Of a DNA stretch of 64,000 nt, positions 1 to 12,269 are shown one piece after another. Within the stretch, counting starts at the first letter, position 1, and each line of letters begins with the position of its first letter. Both the position numbers and the translations under genes were made by a program. Source of the DNA: Magnolia sinica (taxonomy: Eukaryota; Streptophyta; Magnoliopsida; Magnoliales; Magnoliaceae); assembly GCF_029962835.1 (NCBI RefSeq), contig NC_080573.1, positions 32,977,001-33,041,000 of the forward strand, in the 5' to 3' direction. The notes beneath the pieces are model-generated. The model was not told where the DNA came from. It searched no databases and saw nothing but the letters and a program-made list of their open reading frames with translations.

Positions 1-33
1 TTTACCCAAATTTTAAGTGATTCACGCGATTCA

Positions 34-101
34 CGACTGGTCATGGATGTATACGACCGGTCGTAGCATGACTGGTCATATATACTCATGACTTGTCCGA
101 A
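34..101. repeat. Cluster of CGAC-NN-GTCG-like palindromes downstream of pol
   Basis: Three to four near copies of the 10-bp palindrome CGACTGGTCG/CGACCGGTCG occur within about 70 bases, on the 3' side of the Copia-1 pol remnant in element sense. The same motif is clustered in the LTR promoter region and in the equivalent post-pol position of Copia-2 (19905-19985). Function is unknown; a protein-binding site is a possible inference. Confidence 0.6.
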
Positions 102-141
102 CATGCCCGATGAGGGTTGAAATTACCAAAATGTCCTCATT

Positions 142-145
<4 letters not shown>

Positions 146-217
<72 letters not shown>
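146..217. repeat. Compound (AT)n(AC)n microsatellite
   Basis: An AT-dinucleotide run passes directly into an AC-dinucleotide run, just downstream of the RNase H remnant of Copia-1 in element sense. Open frames through it are low-complexity artefacts. Confidence 0.95.
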
Positions 218-219
<2 letters not shown>

Positions 220-242
220 ATGATACAAATAGGCATAAATAC

Positions 243-611
243 TTATTTTAAAATACACATGACAAGATCAAATTTCATTTTGTTAAATCTGCTTTTGTCG
301 AGTGGTTTAGTGAAAATGTCAGCACGTTGATTCTCAGTAGGGATATATTCCAAGGATATAACCTTTTCTTCCACTAATTCTCGAATATAATGAAATCTAA
401 TGTCAATGTGCTTAGTACGAGAATGCTGAATTGGATTTTTTAAAATATTTATGGCACTAGAATTATCACAATATAATAAAATAGAATCCTGTTTAATTCC
501 ATAATCACTTAACATACGTTTCATCCAAACTAGCTGAGTACACGCATTACCAGCTGCGATATATTCAGCTTCAGCTGTTGAAAGTAATATAGAACTTTGT
601 TTCCTGCTAAA
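243..611 (-). pseudogene. Copia-1 RNase H domain
   Basis: This is the C-terminal ribonuclease H part of copia pol, which degrades the RNA strand during reverse transcription. The translation shows the family signatures STAEAEYIAA, LYCDNSSAI, HSRTKHIDIRFH and FTKPLDKSRF, with the catalytic E and D residues present. It is in the same frame as the RT piece above it and is separated from it only by one TAG codon at 612-614, where a tryptophan codon is usual. The frame then ends near 243, as in related elements. The domain itself looks nearly intact, but the polyprotein upstream is broken. Confidence 0.9.
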
Positions 612-1605
612 CTAAGAAACTAAACAGTTTCCAATATAAAAGCAACCACCACTGGTTGATTTTCTATCATCAAGATTACCAGCCCAGTCAGCATCCGAGT
701 ACCCAGCTAATTGAACACTAGTCTCATGTGAATACCAGAGACCGAGATTAACAGTACTTACAACATATCGCATAATCCGCTTAACAGCAATTAAGTGCGA
801 CTCTTTAGGATCAGATTGATATCTAGCGCAAATACCAACACTTAGAGCGATATCGGGTCTACTAGCAGTTAAATACAGTAAACTACCAATCATACTCTGA
901 TATAATTTCGGATCCACATTTTTACCTTTAGAATCTTTTGAGAGTTTCAAAGTTGTACTCATAGGAGTATCAAAGTTCTTACCATTCTCAAATCCAAATC
1001 TCTTAATCAAATTCATAGCATATTTAGATTGAGAAATGAACATTCCACAGGTTTTTATTTTACTTGCAACCCAAGGAAATAATTCAATTCCCCAACCATG
1101 TTCATTTCAAACTAAGATTTCATTAAATCTGCAAACTTAATAGTCATGTCAGTACAGGTAAATCCATAAATGATATCATCAACATAAATCTGTACTATTA
1201 AAATGTGATCATTATGTTTTTTTTAATAAACAGAGTCTTATCAATACATCCCATTTGAAAATTATGGCTTAATAGAAACTTTGTTAGTTTCTCGTACCAT
1301 GCCCTAGGAGCTTGTTTTAAACTGTAAAGTGCCTTTTTAAGGCGATACAAGTGATCAACATTTTTGGGGTCTTCAAAACCCATCGGTTGTTTAACATAGA
1401 CTTCCTCATGTAGATCGCCATTTAAAAATGCACTTTTCACATCCAGTTGGTAAATCTTAAACTTTTTAAAACACGCAATGGATATAAAGAGTCTGATTAA
1501 TTTAAGACGTGCTACTGGTGCGAAGGTTTCATCAAAATTAATACCTTCAATTTGAGTGTAACCTTGTACCACTAGCCTAGCCTTGTTTTGAATTATATTG
1601 CCAAG
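612..1605 (-). pseudogene. Copia-1 reverse transcriptase (RVT_2), broken
   Basis: This is copia-type reverse transcriptase. The N-terminal half (about 1198-1605) reads [20 protein letters not shown] and [20 protein letters not shown]. The catalytic YVDD motif lies at 1175-1186 but in another frame, after a frameshift near the T-run around 1212. The C-terminal half (612-1043) has the conserved SLLYLTASRPDIA and GYSDADWAGN segments leading into RNase H. A stop at 612-614 ends it. At least two frame changes separate the halves, so no functional RT can be made. Confidence 0.92.
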
Positions 1606-2345
1606 CTCGTCAGACTTATTTTTGAAAATTCATTTGGTTCCAATGATGTGTTTATCTTTAGGTCTAGGTATGAGATACCAAACATCATTTCTCACAAATT
1701 GGTTAAGTTTTTCTTGCATCGCAACAATCCAGTTTTCATCAGCAAGAGCTTTTTTTACGTTAGAAGGTTCTATTTGGGATGTAAAACATACATAATTACA
1801 TATATCCTCAAGTTGTCTACGGGTACGAACACCAGTGAGAGGGTTTCCAAGAATCTGTGTGGTTGGATGATCTTTAACAGTTCTCAGTTCAGAATCAGTC
1901 TGATTGGATGAAGTATCAGATTTATCAATTACTAGTACTTCATCATTATCTGAACTTGAGACTGGTGTGTTTAAGTAATCATCAATGACTACATTGATAG
2001 ACTCTTGAATCACACCGGTCCTTTTGTTCAGAACCCTATAAGTTTGACTATTTAAAGAGTATCCTAAAAAGATCCCTTCATCACTCTTCGTATTAAACTT
2101 TCCTAGATATTCACAATCTCGTAAAATATAGCACTTGCTGCCAAAAACTCGAAAGTATTTGACAGTAGACTTTTTATCAAACCACATTTCATAAGCTGTT
2201 TTATTATTACCTTTACTAGTGTAAACGCGGTTAATGATATAACAAGCTGTATTGACTGCTTCAGCCCAAAGATTCTTAGAGAGCTTCATACTATTCAACA
2301 TGACATTAGTCATTTCTTGAAGTACTCTATTTTTCCTTTCAACTA
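1606..2345 (-). pseudogene. Copia-1 integrase C-terminal part and linker to RT
   Basis: The C-terminal half of copia integrase and the variable linker before RT. Visible signatures are LWAEAVNTACYIINRVY, a YFRVFGSKCYILRD stretch and GIFLGYS, all typical of the domain downstream of the integrase core. The linker then has the acidic SSDNDEVLVIDKSD and the NWIVAMQEKLNQF segment that precedes RT. It is separated from the core by a frameshift near 2450 and from RT by a short out-of-frame stretch near 1610-1630. Confidence 0.88.
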
Positions 2346-3323
2346 TACCATTTTGTTGTGGAGTTTTGGGAGCTGAGAATTCATATAATATTCCTTGGTC
2401 GCTACAGAACTTCTCAAAACTGCTATTCTCAAATTCAGATCCATGATACTATGAATCTTACTGACTTGAGAACCTTTTTCAGTTTGAATCCTTTTGAGAA
2501 CCTTTTTCACTTCTTCAAGGGTTTCTGATTTATCCCTTAAGAAGACAACCCATGTATATCTGATAAAGTCATCTACTATTACCAAGATATATCTTTTGCC
2601 ACCTCGACTTTTCGTCCTGATAGGTCCTACAAGATCCATATGGAGAAGCTCGAGTGGTCTTGATGTGGTATTGGAATTCACCTTTTTGTGTGAGTTCCTC
2701 ATTTGTTTGCCAATCTGGCATTCACCACATATTTTATCTAACTTTTGTAGTTTGGGTAGACCTCTTATAAGTTCTCGTTTGCTCAATCTATATAGATTTC
2801 GGTAGTGTACATGCCCAAGACGTTTGTGCCACAAATCAGTCTCGTCTGTATGGACCATGTAACACGATTGATTAGATGAGCTAGATTCACTAATAATATA
2901 GCAGTTTTCAGACGTTCTACGTCCAGTTAGTATTACTGAACCCATGTTATTTAGAATCTCACAGCATTGATTAGAAAACCGAACACTATGGTTATTATCA
3001 GAAATTTGTGATATGCTTAGAAGATTATGTTTCAGTCCTTCAACATACAAAACATTTTTAAACAAAGGAAGGTTATAGAGTTGAACCGTACCTTGGCCCA
3101 TAATCTTGTAATTGCTTCCATCACCAAATGTAATTGACCCATCAGTCATATCTTTAAGATCGGTGAATAAAACCTTGTCGCCTGTCATATCCCTGGAGCA
3201 TCCACTATCTAGGTACCACTTTGAATGGCTTGTTACTTTGAAAGAAGTGTGGGCAACCAAGCAGGCAACCTTAGGGACCCATTTCAAAGCTGTTTTGCGT
3301 TTGGAAATATAGTTGGTCTTCTT
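2343..3323 (-). pseudogene. Copia-1 protease and integrase N-terminal/core domains
   Basis: One open frame holds an aspartic protease and the start of integrase. The protease active site is WYLDSGCSRDMTG. It is followed by the pre-integrase HHCC zinc finger (LWHKRLGHVHYRNL, then CGECQIGKQ) and the integrase core with the first catalytic Asp in HMDLVGPIRT and the segment RYILVIVDDF. At about 2450 the frame is lost by a one-base change relative to Copia-2 at 35870-35880, so the second Asp and the Glu fall in another frame (a QQNGIVE-like motif is readable near 2345). Related copies carry His where this one has Asp in the GCSRDMTG motif. Confidence 0.9.
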
Positions 3324-5000
3324 CTATCTATTGTTATGAGGATGACCTACTGAGTTAGATTTTAAGAGCTCCTTGAGTAGATCCACTATCTTTTCAACTA
3401 GTGGGTTTCTGTTCTGATTTTTGAAGTTGAGATAGCTGCATTTAGTTTTTTGAAAAGCTTTTAAATTCTTAGAAAAACCTTGACTAGTATTTTTTCCTTT
3501 TGAGTTAGAGAACTCTCCTTTCACAAACTTAGGAGGAGTATACTTTTGTTTAGGAGGAACATATTTATCGTAGCCCAACCCAGATCTGTCGCCACATTTT
3601 CTAGATTCGGATAAAAGTTTTTCTAACTTTGGATCTCCTTGGGCATACCTCCATGTATCCTTTAAACTCAAAAGAGAAGATACTTCATTTTTAAGTTTCT
3701 CATTTTCAGATTTCAGATTTTCAGTCAGGGAGGTTTTGAATTCTAAATCGCATTTTGATTTTTCAAAACAATCTGAAATTTGGGATTTTTCTAAAACATG
3801 AGATTCAAAACATTCTTTGAGTTTAAAAAACTTTTCTTTTTGAAGTTTACGTTTGACAACAATTTTACAACTTTCCTTGTATAAGGCATTGTAAGCATCT
3901 TGAAGATCATCTTCATTTTCATAATCACTATTCAGATTTTCTTCGCTAGTTGAATCATCATGATTTGAAAAAGTGAATTTGGCTAGAGTCATAAGGGCTT
4001 TAACTTCACTGCCCTACTCAGTTTCAGAATCTTCTGATTCAGAAGAAGCTTCAGAATCAGACGATTCATCCCAAGTAGCTAACATACCCTTCTTTTTGGG
4101 TTTGTCCTTTTTAGGAAACTTGTTTGCTAAATGCCCATATTCTTGGCAGTTATAACATTGCCTATCTTTTAAAGACTTCCAAGTTTTAGATTTAGGTTTT
4201 GATCTTTTCTTATCATTTGATTTTTCAAAATCAACCCTCTTTTTACTCTTGAAAATCTTGTAAAACTTTTTCGCTAAAAGAGCTATATCATCTTCAGAGT
4301 CAGAGTTGTCTTTAGAAGATTTAAGAGCGATAAATTTATTTTTAGGAGCTTTAAAATTTAACTCATAGGTTTGTAAAGAACCAACTAGTTCTTCTACCCT
4401 CATATTATCCGTATCACGAAGTTCCTGAATCGCGGTTACCTTAGAGTTGAACCATTCAGGAAGTGAGCGTAGTATCTTTACACACACTTTACTTTTTGGG
4501 ATTTTATCGCCAAGACCCCACATTGAGTTTACAATGTCATTTAATCTTGTGTAAAAGTCCATAAACATTTCATTTTCCTCCATATGAATTTCTTCAAATT
4601 TGGTTGTGAGGAGTTGGACTTTAGATTTTTTGACAATTGTAGTACCCTCGTGTGTCATTTCTAATTTATCCCAGGCTTGCTTTACAGTATCACATGATAT
4701 GATTCTTTTGAACTCATTCGGTGATAGTGCGCAAGTGATTGCATTTAGTGCTTTTGCATTGGTACTACTCTCATTTTTCTGAAGGGTGGTCCATGAGAAA
4801 TATGGTGTTACTCTCATTGATTTTGAACCATCGATACCAGTCACTTCAGTGGTAGGTGGGTTCCATTCAGTCACTGTGGCTTACTACACACTCTCATCCA
4901 TTGATTTGAGGAAGATCCTCATCCTGGCTTTCAAATAGGCATAATTGGAGCCATCAAAGGGTGGAGGCCTAGTGACTGATAGGCTATCAAAATTTGACAT
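3324..5000 (-). pseudogene. Copia-1 gag (UBN2-type capsid and nucleocapsid), broken
   Basis: The structural gag protein. The start is the ATG whose complement is 4998-5000, beginning MSNFDSLSVTRPPPF, directly after the primer site as expected. Two adjacent stops (4881-4886) replace the Trp-Gln codons seen in Copia-2. The frame then runs with the UBN2 capsid region (FSWTTLQKNESS, SMWGLGDKIP, LRDTDNMRVEELVGSLQTYE). The zinc knuckle reads CYNCQEYGHLANKF: the last Cys has become Phe, while Copia-2 keeps Cys. A further stop near 4014 splits off an acidic/serine-rich tail and a Lys-rich coiled-coil-like region (3324-3992). Confidence 0.9.
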
Positions 5001-5071
5001 CTTTTTAAATAGCTTAGATCGTTAGCTCAGGAAATAAATCCAAATAAAAAGCAATAAGAGCGAGCTATTAA

Positions 5072-5083
5072 GCTTTGATACCA
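5072..5083 (-). other. Copia-1 primer binding site (initiator tRNA-Met type)
   Basis: On the minus strand this reads TGGTATCAAAGC, one base from the usual plant tRNA-iMet complement TGGTATCAGAGC. It sits two bases after the LTR end (…TTTCA), which fixes the inner LTR boundary and the element's orientation. Confidence 0.85.
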
Positions 5084-6173
5084 CTTGAAATGGCCTAGCA
5101 ATACATCCTAGAGGGGGGGGGGGGTTGAATAGGATGATGCCAAAATAAAACTTTAACAGTGGAATAAAGAAAGATAGATAGCCAAATAAACTAAATCAAA
5201 TCACAATGCTGAAATAAAAGCAACCTCACTAAACAAGTATTGAGAGGTTGATACGAATTCAGTTCTAAGGACAACCTTACACCATAAAAACTAAGGGTTT
5301 ATGGCAGGACAACCTTATTTTTAGAACGTCCTTTGTATCAATAACCCAAACCGGAGAGGAATAAATAAATAGAGTGGAATTGAAATAAATTGCAGGAATT
5401 TAAAACTAAATTATTATAACATTCCCACTATGCTTGAAATGTAAATTTTACAACATTCATATCCACACATACATTCCACAAATTTGAATGAAAAGAGATA
5501 TAAAACTTAAGCAAGCATTCAAACCACAAGACAAAGAGTTATAGTGGTTCGCCTGTGTGTATACCAACTGTTCAACAATAGCCACATAGCGCTACTCCAC
5601 TCCTAATATCCTCACACAGGGGATATCAGTGTTCACTATCAAAGATAGGTTTTCCAGGTTCAGCCAAAACCTTCACAATTGTGTTTTTCTCTGTGGGTTT
5701 ACACAATTAAAAAAACTCCTCTTTTGAGTTTTCCTAGCTCTCCTTAGATAACCAATACAACGAGATTTTTCTGGCAAATCCCAAAAGAAAACCAAATGAA
5801 AGTAAATTACATAAATGTAAAATACCTGAATTTCTCCTTCGTTATAGTAGCCCAGAAGAACCAGGTTGGAGTAAAGATTTGAATGTCAAAGTTCAATGTC
5901 CAATACTCACTTTATAATGGTTATAGGTTTTAATAGATTTTAAATTAAACCAAATTGGATGTAACTCTATTTGATTTTGATTCCAAGAAGATGAAATACA
6001 ACAATTCCTCTTTTCAAATAAGATTGGAATATAGGAACAAAATCATATAAGAAAAGCTAAAGAAAGAGAATATTAAATATGCACACTTAGCTTAAAATGG
6101 AGCACAGACTTATCTCTCAGAAGGCCGAATTAAATTAGCTTGAAATTCATATTTAATTCTGAGATTCGTGCTC

Positions 6174-6181
6174 TATTTATA
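6174..6181 (-). promoter_or_regulatory. LTR TATA box of Copia-1
   Basis: On the minus strand the sequence CCTATAAATAGAGCAC is a clear TATA box. The same box occurs at the equivalent place in both Copia-2 LTRs, so it is the likely retrotransposon promoter. Confidence 0.7.
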
Positions 6182-6214
6182 GGTGAAGAAATCATGTCTT
6201 CAACTGGTTTAAAG

Positions 6215-6580
6215 ACCTCTATGACTGGTCGTAGAACCAACAGAAATTTGAAAATTCAGGCGCGATAAGATCTGACAGTTTCACGACTGGTCGTAGGTGA
6301 TCTATGACTGGTCGTAGGTCTCTTGCGACTGGTCGTAGGTTGCACACAACTAGTCGAAGCTAGCTGAATTTCAACGCTGTACATTGAGTCGTAGGTTTAC
6401 AACTAGTCAAAGAAGTAGTCGACACTGTTCATATGACTAGTCAAATAGTCCCTAAGACTAGTCGAAGCCTAATAGAAAATATTCGAATTTTGCAATAAAC
6501 TTACGACTGATCTAGAAAATTCTTAGACAGGTCGAAGCAGTGCTATGACTAGTCAAACAAGGTCCAGGACTAGTCTTAGA
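6215..6580. repeat. Palindrome cluster upstream of the Copia-1 LTR promoter
   Basis: About ten copies of a near-palindromic 10-mer (CGACTGGTCG, GACTAGTCGA and single-base variants) lie in about 370 bases, immediately upstream of the TATA box in element sense. This is the U3 part of the LTR, where transcription factor sites are expected. Binding is inference. Confidence 0.7.
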
Positions 6581-6936
6581 ATAGCCTAAGCTCACATATA
6601 TAAAACATATGAATTATGTATCCAGAATGGCCTACTCTAAAGGTCAACCTAAGGTCAGTCATACCTCAATAGTGAACTAAGGACATTGAAAATAGGAGAT
6701 GAGAGACGTTTGAAAGTAGTGAAGCTTGAAGTCTTGACGTAGCTCAAACTTAAAAGCTTCTTGAGATCCTGAGGTTGAACTTGAAAGCTTCTTGAGATCT
6801 TGACTTGTGAACAGTGCTTATCAATCAAAGCTGAGCTTGAGTAGAGCATTGTTCTTCACAAATGCAAGTTTCATAACATTGTCTTTGGCACCACAAATTC
6901 GACAACAAAAAGGGGCTATAAACTATAACACTTACA

Positions 6937-9708
6937 GTTACAACCCTGATGAAGCTAGGCTGACCATCCACCCCACCAATGGGCCTAGAGGGGTCCATAA
7001 TGGGGAAATTTAACCACCATTGTCTCTAAGAAGGTTGCTCAATCAAAATAGCTAACTAAACCAAGGCCCAAGGCCCGAAAACAACTATAAAAGTACAGTG
7101 GGCAGCCATACATTCACATTACAACACATAATGAGCCTTAGGAGAATGGCCCAAAGTCCTCATGAATATCATGGACGGAAAACATAGCCCAAGTACCATC
7201 ATTATGGGCCAAATGGAGCATTTATGGCCCAACCCTCATATGCCACCGGATCCATGCATTAAATGGATCAAATGGGCAGCCCAAAACCCAAGGTACAAGG
7301 CTAAGGTCTAAATTATTTATATGGGCCTCTCAACATCAGCCCATGACTTGGCAAGGCCTAACCAATAAGTTACAAAGTGGGCCTTGCAAGTCAACCCATA
7401 CTAGGGGTTTAACTATGGGCATTCAAGATTTATTTATTCAAGTTGGGCTCATAGATAACTCTTGGGCCCATAACACAATAAGGTCAGGCCTTGCACAATA
7501 CTAGGCTCAAATGGAGGGTTTCCAGCCCATCTAGGCCTATTGGGCCATAAAAATCTGGTTCATACATGGTCCACATTGTACCACATGGAATGGGCCTCAT
7601 AATGCATCTATTAAGCCCAGAAATATGCCTAAAAAATAGATTGGATATGTGTGTACTCAACACTCCATTGGTGGGCCACACATCCCTCAAAACATCCCAA
7701 CTTGAATCATACAACTTCTAGTATATTGCTGGACTTTCGGCCCATCCAGCTTCCTGGGCTTGCTGAGGTCCGGCAGGTGGGATTTATAGAAGAAAATAGA
7801 TCTAGTGGTGGTTCTTAATAATCATAGTGGGCCCCAATAGATGGAGAGAATGGATACATCACTCAAAAGAAGGTGGGCCCGTTGCTGGACTGCAAGTCCA
7901 GCAGCACCACCAACAAGCTAGACGTCCAGGTGGGCTTGGGCGTCCTCGGGCCTGGACAGCCTAAAACACATACATCAAAGCAGTTTCCATGAAGTGGGCA
8001 TCCTTCTAGGGAGGGGACCACACATCAGTGGGCTACCCCTAGGAGGATGGCCTAGGAAAAACACATACATCAAATGGACCTCAAGGTGGACGGCCAGCCC
8101 ACACCCTTGGGCGTCCCAAGGGTGGGATGGCTGGCCCATCTGGAGGTCCAAGTGGGCCCCACTTTGGGACATCCCCTAGGGGCTAGTCCCCTACTAAGTG
8201 GGCCACATAATGATTAAAGGTTAGGATAAAAATAAACCCAAAGGTGAGCTTAAGGTGGGGTGGATGGTCAGCTTATTGTTGGGCATTCAGCCCAGCTGGA
8301 TGTTCAGTAAGGTGCTGCTGTCCCAACCCCAAAATATGATCAGGTATGTGGCCCACAAGCACTTGGGGTTATCCTCTACAAGGTGGGCCACAAATTGGGT
8401 GAATGGGAGGGCACCACCACACAAAATCCTAGGCAAACATGCATGGACAGCAAGGTAAAATAATTACAACAGAAAATTAAAAACATTGCTGTCCCTGTTT
8501 TGAGCACCCAAAGGGGTGGGCCCAAGTTCTCCAAAAATTGGGGAAAATATTTTTAACCTCCCCATATATTTGTACTACAAGGTAGGGTCCATAAAGGAGG
8601 CCCACCATTACAAAAGCTATTTTATATTTAAGGATTTCCAAACAGTAATGTTGCTGGACAGTCCAACAAAATCTGGGTTGTCCACCCCACTTGGGCCACT
8701 CCTTTGGGACCTCAATTAAGGTCAGATGGAGTTGAAATTTGGGGTACATATAGGTGGGGTCCACACCTTCAAGAAAAGTATATTTAAGGGATAGAAATAG
8801 TTCCCCAAATAGCCTAAAAATTTGACCCAAAAACAACTAGAAACTGTCCATAAAATTTCTAGACAACAACATGCATATGAAATAAACTGAGTATATAATT
8901 CAAATTAAGGGGAAAACACCCCATGAAACCTGAGTTGTGGTCCACCTCAGTGGGCCCCACAAACATCCAGACCTATTCCTCACATAAAAAAAAATTGCAT
9001 ATGCCCCTTAAAGGGGAAACAAGTCATCACCATCCATAAAGTGGACTGCCATGGGCGTCCACTCTCCTTGGATGATCTGGATATTTCCAAGCCATATGGT
9101 GGGCCACACACCTTAGAAAAATAAGAGATTTTTAAGAGAAGAAAGAGAATAAGACACAAGGGAAGGGGCTCCGCCACATTGAGGCCCTTCCCTTCATCAC
9201 AAACTACACATATATCACTATATTGATGGGATGACAAGATCTACCCATGCATGCAACTTCTAATCAAAATCCAATAGTGGAGATGCCATCTCCACCAAGG
9301 ATCAAGGGTTTAGATGACCCAAGAATCCTTCTAACTAAGAAAAGAAACCATGGTGGGGTCCATGGAGAATGGCCCCACTCATGGGTCATGCATGCACAAA
9401 GGATGGGCCAATGGCCACATCTAAGAAGACATGGGTCCTCCACCATCATTTGGTGGGCCCCATATTCTTCAAACATGAGGTGAAGAAGAGAAATAAGCAG
9501 AAGGAAGGCAAATCCTAAGATTCTAAGTACATGCACACCCACCTATAAGGTCTTCAAGTAAACACCTCCATGATAGTCTTCAAGCTTCAAGGAAAGAGAT
9601 TTAATGGTCAAGATGCTAGACTAAGGGCTAGATTATGGGGTAGAAGGGAGGATGAAGGGCTGAAAAATGGGTGGAGGGTGGGACATCCAAGAGCTTGGAG
9701 AGGGAGAG
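6937..9708. other. Gene-free spacer rich in GGCCCA/GGGCCCAC motifs
   Basis: This is 2.8 kb between the Copia-1 LTR and the start of the G1 LTR. It is unusually dense in TGGGCC, GGTGGGCC and GGCCCAC words on both strands. I see no domain, no splice-like gene structure and no clear terminal repeats. The open frames are short and lack family motifs. It may be old transposon DNA of a family I cannot name. Its right end (GCTTGGAGAGGGAGAG) is purine-rich just before the G1 LTR. Confidence 0.6.
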
Positions 9709-11564
9709 TGTGAGACCCGTATCCTAGCCCGTACCATTCCATATGCCTCCGTAGTCCTCCCGGTCGAATTCCTACAACCTGCTATCTATTATTGGCGTTT
9801 ACGCACGATCCTGAATCGTATTCCATATATCGAAGTCAGCTCGACTTGAAACTTGTATCATTGCGACCGCGCCGTTGCCGCGGTTCTGACACCATGTCTC
9901 ACGCATTGAGGCAATACCTGAGTCAGGAGATGTGGGCTCGTGTTCAGTTCGAGGAAAATGCCTCGCGTTGCAAATACCGAGGGAATCTCTACAGCACATC
10001 ACATCAATCCATCAATCAAATGTCAAGTACAACACCCATCCCCAAGTACAACCACCCTCCCCAAAGTCAACTCTCTCTCTTACAACTAAGTACACCCATC
10101 CATCACTCACCATCCCTCTCTCCCATCACTTCTCTCCCATCACCTCTCTCTCTCTCTCATTCCCTCTCTCATTCTCCAAGCAACCCACTTCCAAGCAAGC
10201 TCCATGAGAGAGCTTTGTGTGACCCACTTCCTATCTCCCATCCCCACCCTCCAAAACCAATCTCGACCATTGAATCTCATCCATTGGAGCTCTAGAATGT
10301 GTTGATGAAAGAAGAAGTTTAAAAAGAAGCAAAGGTGGGTGTTTTTTTTAAAAATTTATGATTTGATTTTTTATTTGAGGGCCCACATATGGTGGGACCT
10401 ATCTTGATCTATGCATTATATCAGGGAAGAGCTCATAGTGGCGGAGCTCCTCCCACCTCATCCGATCTCTCTCCCTTTTTCTCTATCTCTCTCTCTCTTG
10501 TGATGCATGTGGCCCACTAGATCCACACTGATCATGGACCCACTATGATGTATGTATTTATCCATGTTGTCTGATAGTGAGGCCCACCTTAGTGCTGCTC
10601 ATTTTGGGTAGATCCTGGGTGAAGGAAAAATATACAAATATCAGTTTGATCCAAAATCAGGTGGGCCATACTGATGTGGCACACCCTGATGTGTGTGTTC
10701 CATCATACCGTCCATTTGTTTGGATGTGGACCCCACCATGGCAGTGTGTGGGGCCCACCTTGTAGTGATATGTGTATCCTCACCATCCAGGGACTGGACG
10801 GTGGGAAGGGGATTGGCTGGACTACCGCACACTAGCTATATAGCTGCAGTATTGAGGTCAGCACCCATGTGGGTCCCACATGATGTATGTATCTTATGTC
10901 CATGCCATCCATCCGTGGATCCCATTGTGATGTAGGCGTTTCATCTCGGCCATCCATCATCAGGACGCTGATGTGGAACCTAGCAGCATGCAGCTGCTGG
11001 ATTGACGCCATGAGTTCTCTGGATTTGATCATGAGGTCTATGTTATATTCAGATCATTCATCTAGTGGGACCCACTCATGTATGTCTTATTCACACTGTC
11101 TGTGAACGTGGGGCTGTCAGTCAATGTATGTATTGTATATATACACCATCTAGCGGTCTGGATGGTGGGAACCACCGAGGTGGTACGTGTTTTGAATCCA
11201 CGCCATCTATCCATTTTAATGGATGGTCTAGGCAGTGGGGACCACCACATTGTATGCGTATCACATCCAGGTTGTCTGTCCAAGGTCTGGACATTGGTAG
11301 AATTTTTTTTTTAAAATGAAATAATAATAATAATATAATATATATAATACATATATGTATGTGTTATATATATAATACATATGGTGGGCCCCACGTGGGA
11401 CCAACCTGTTGTGATAAACAATTGGCTGGTGTACCCTTAACACGTCAGCAGTTCTGCGGGCCACACCTTGATGTATGTGGTGTATGCACCCCGTCTAATA
11501 GATCTGGATGATGGACCACACCTAGATGTATTTATTTCATCCTCACCGTCCAGAACATTTGGAC

Positions 11565-11795
11565 AGTGCTAGACAATGTTTGGATGGTGTTGTGGACCCC
11601 ACCTCGATGTATGTTCCATATTCACACCGTCCATAATGTTTGGACGGTGCTGGACAATGTTTGGATGGTACCGATTTACATGGATAATGTTTGGATGGTG
11701 CTGATTTACATGGATGATGTTTGGATGGTGCTAATTTACATGAATAATGTTTGGATGGTGCTGATTTTTCCTGGACAATGTTTAGACAGTGCTGA
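11565..11795 (+). repeat. 30-bp minisatellite in the G1 LTR
   Basis: Four to five units of about 30 bp built on TTTGGATGGTGCTGATTTAC, repeating every 30 bases (unit anchors at 11673, 11703, 11733 and 11763). Because 30 is a multiple of three, both strands show repetitive open frames that are not genes. The same array is at 44152-44390 in the other LTR. Confidence 0.9.
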
Positions 11796-12269
11796 TCATC
11801 ATTAGTGGGCCATGTGCCCCATGGAATGATGGTGTATAGTGATATATAGGATACACCTACAACTATTAAAATAATTTTTGGTGTGGTCCAAGCCCACTTG
11901 AGGCCCATTGTGATGTATTCAAGGCCCAGATACGTGGCCCATTTGATGCATACGAGATCCATGTGTAGGGCCCACATGTTATGTATTCGAGGCCCATGTG
12001 CAGGGCCCACCTGTTGTATTTGAGGCCCACTGTGACGTGTATTAAGCCATTTGAAATGACCCTTTTGATTTGGCCCATTTGATGTATTTGGGGCCCTTGA
12101 GTGAGGCCCCATGATGATGTATATTAGGCCCTTGTGTGAGGCCATGGGCCCACTATACGTTTGGCTCTATGTGGGCCATGCCTTGGGAGCAATGATGGTT
12201 AAATGTCCACATTGATGGGCGATGATGGTTAAATGTACACATTGTGACCTTTCCTTAGGCCCTTTGTTA

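Larger units (their letters stand above)
1..6936 (-). mobile_element. Copia-1: partial SIRE/Maximus-like Ty1-copia retrotransposon
   Basis: Read on the minus strand, this is a Ty1-copia element in the order 5' LTR (5086-6936), primer site, gag, protease, integrase, RT, RNase H. Integrase ahead of RT defines copia. The SIRE/Maximus assignment is inferred from the UBN2-type gag, the C-run near the LTR end (a G-run on the plus strand near 5104) and the tRNA-iMet-type primer site. The window starts in the region downstream of pol, so the 3' LTR and any post-pol ORF lie outside. Several stops and frameshifts make it inactive. It is closely related to Copia-2 in this window, which allows domain-by-domain comparison. 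Confidence 0.93.
5086..6936 (-). repeat. Copia-1 5' LTR
   Basis: The LTR starts (minus strand) TGTAAGTG and ends CCATTTCA, with the usual TG…CA ends; it is 1851 bp. The boundaries are set by the primer site on one side and by alignment with the Copia-2 LTRs (12868-14805 and 38517-39746) on the other. It holds a G-run at 5104-5115 (plus strand), a TATA box at 6174-6181 and a cluster of CGAC-NN-GTCG palindromes upstream of it. Imperfect GAAGCTTGA repeats fill 6700-6850. No gene is carried; open frames here are incidental. Confidence 0.9.

Noticed and set aside
76..258. Small minus-strand frame through the AT/AC microsatellite
   Set aside because: Its composition is purely the dinucleotide repeat; no gene evidence.
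1588..1911. Plus-strand frame of about 107 codons
   Set aside because: It is antisense to the copia integrase/RT linker, whose minus-strand translation has clear family motifs.
8477..8836. 119-codon minus-strand frame in the GGGCCCAC-rich spacer
   Set aside because: No recognisable motif, no homologous copy seen in the window, biased composition.
9792..10295. 167-codon plus-strand frame at the start of the G1 LTR
   Set aside because: It is Ser/Pro/His-rich because it reads through a CT-rich block. The matching frame in the 3' LTR (42419-42823) is shorter and shifted, so it is not conserved as protein.
11543..12145. 200-codon minus-strand frame with SKHYPCKSAP repeats
   Set aside because: It reads the 30-bp minisatellite; the repeat period of ten codons explains the open frame.
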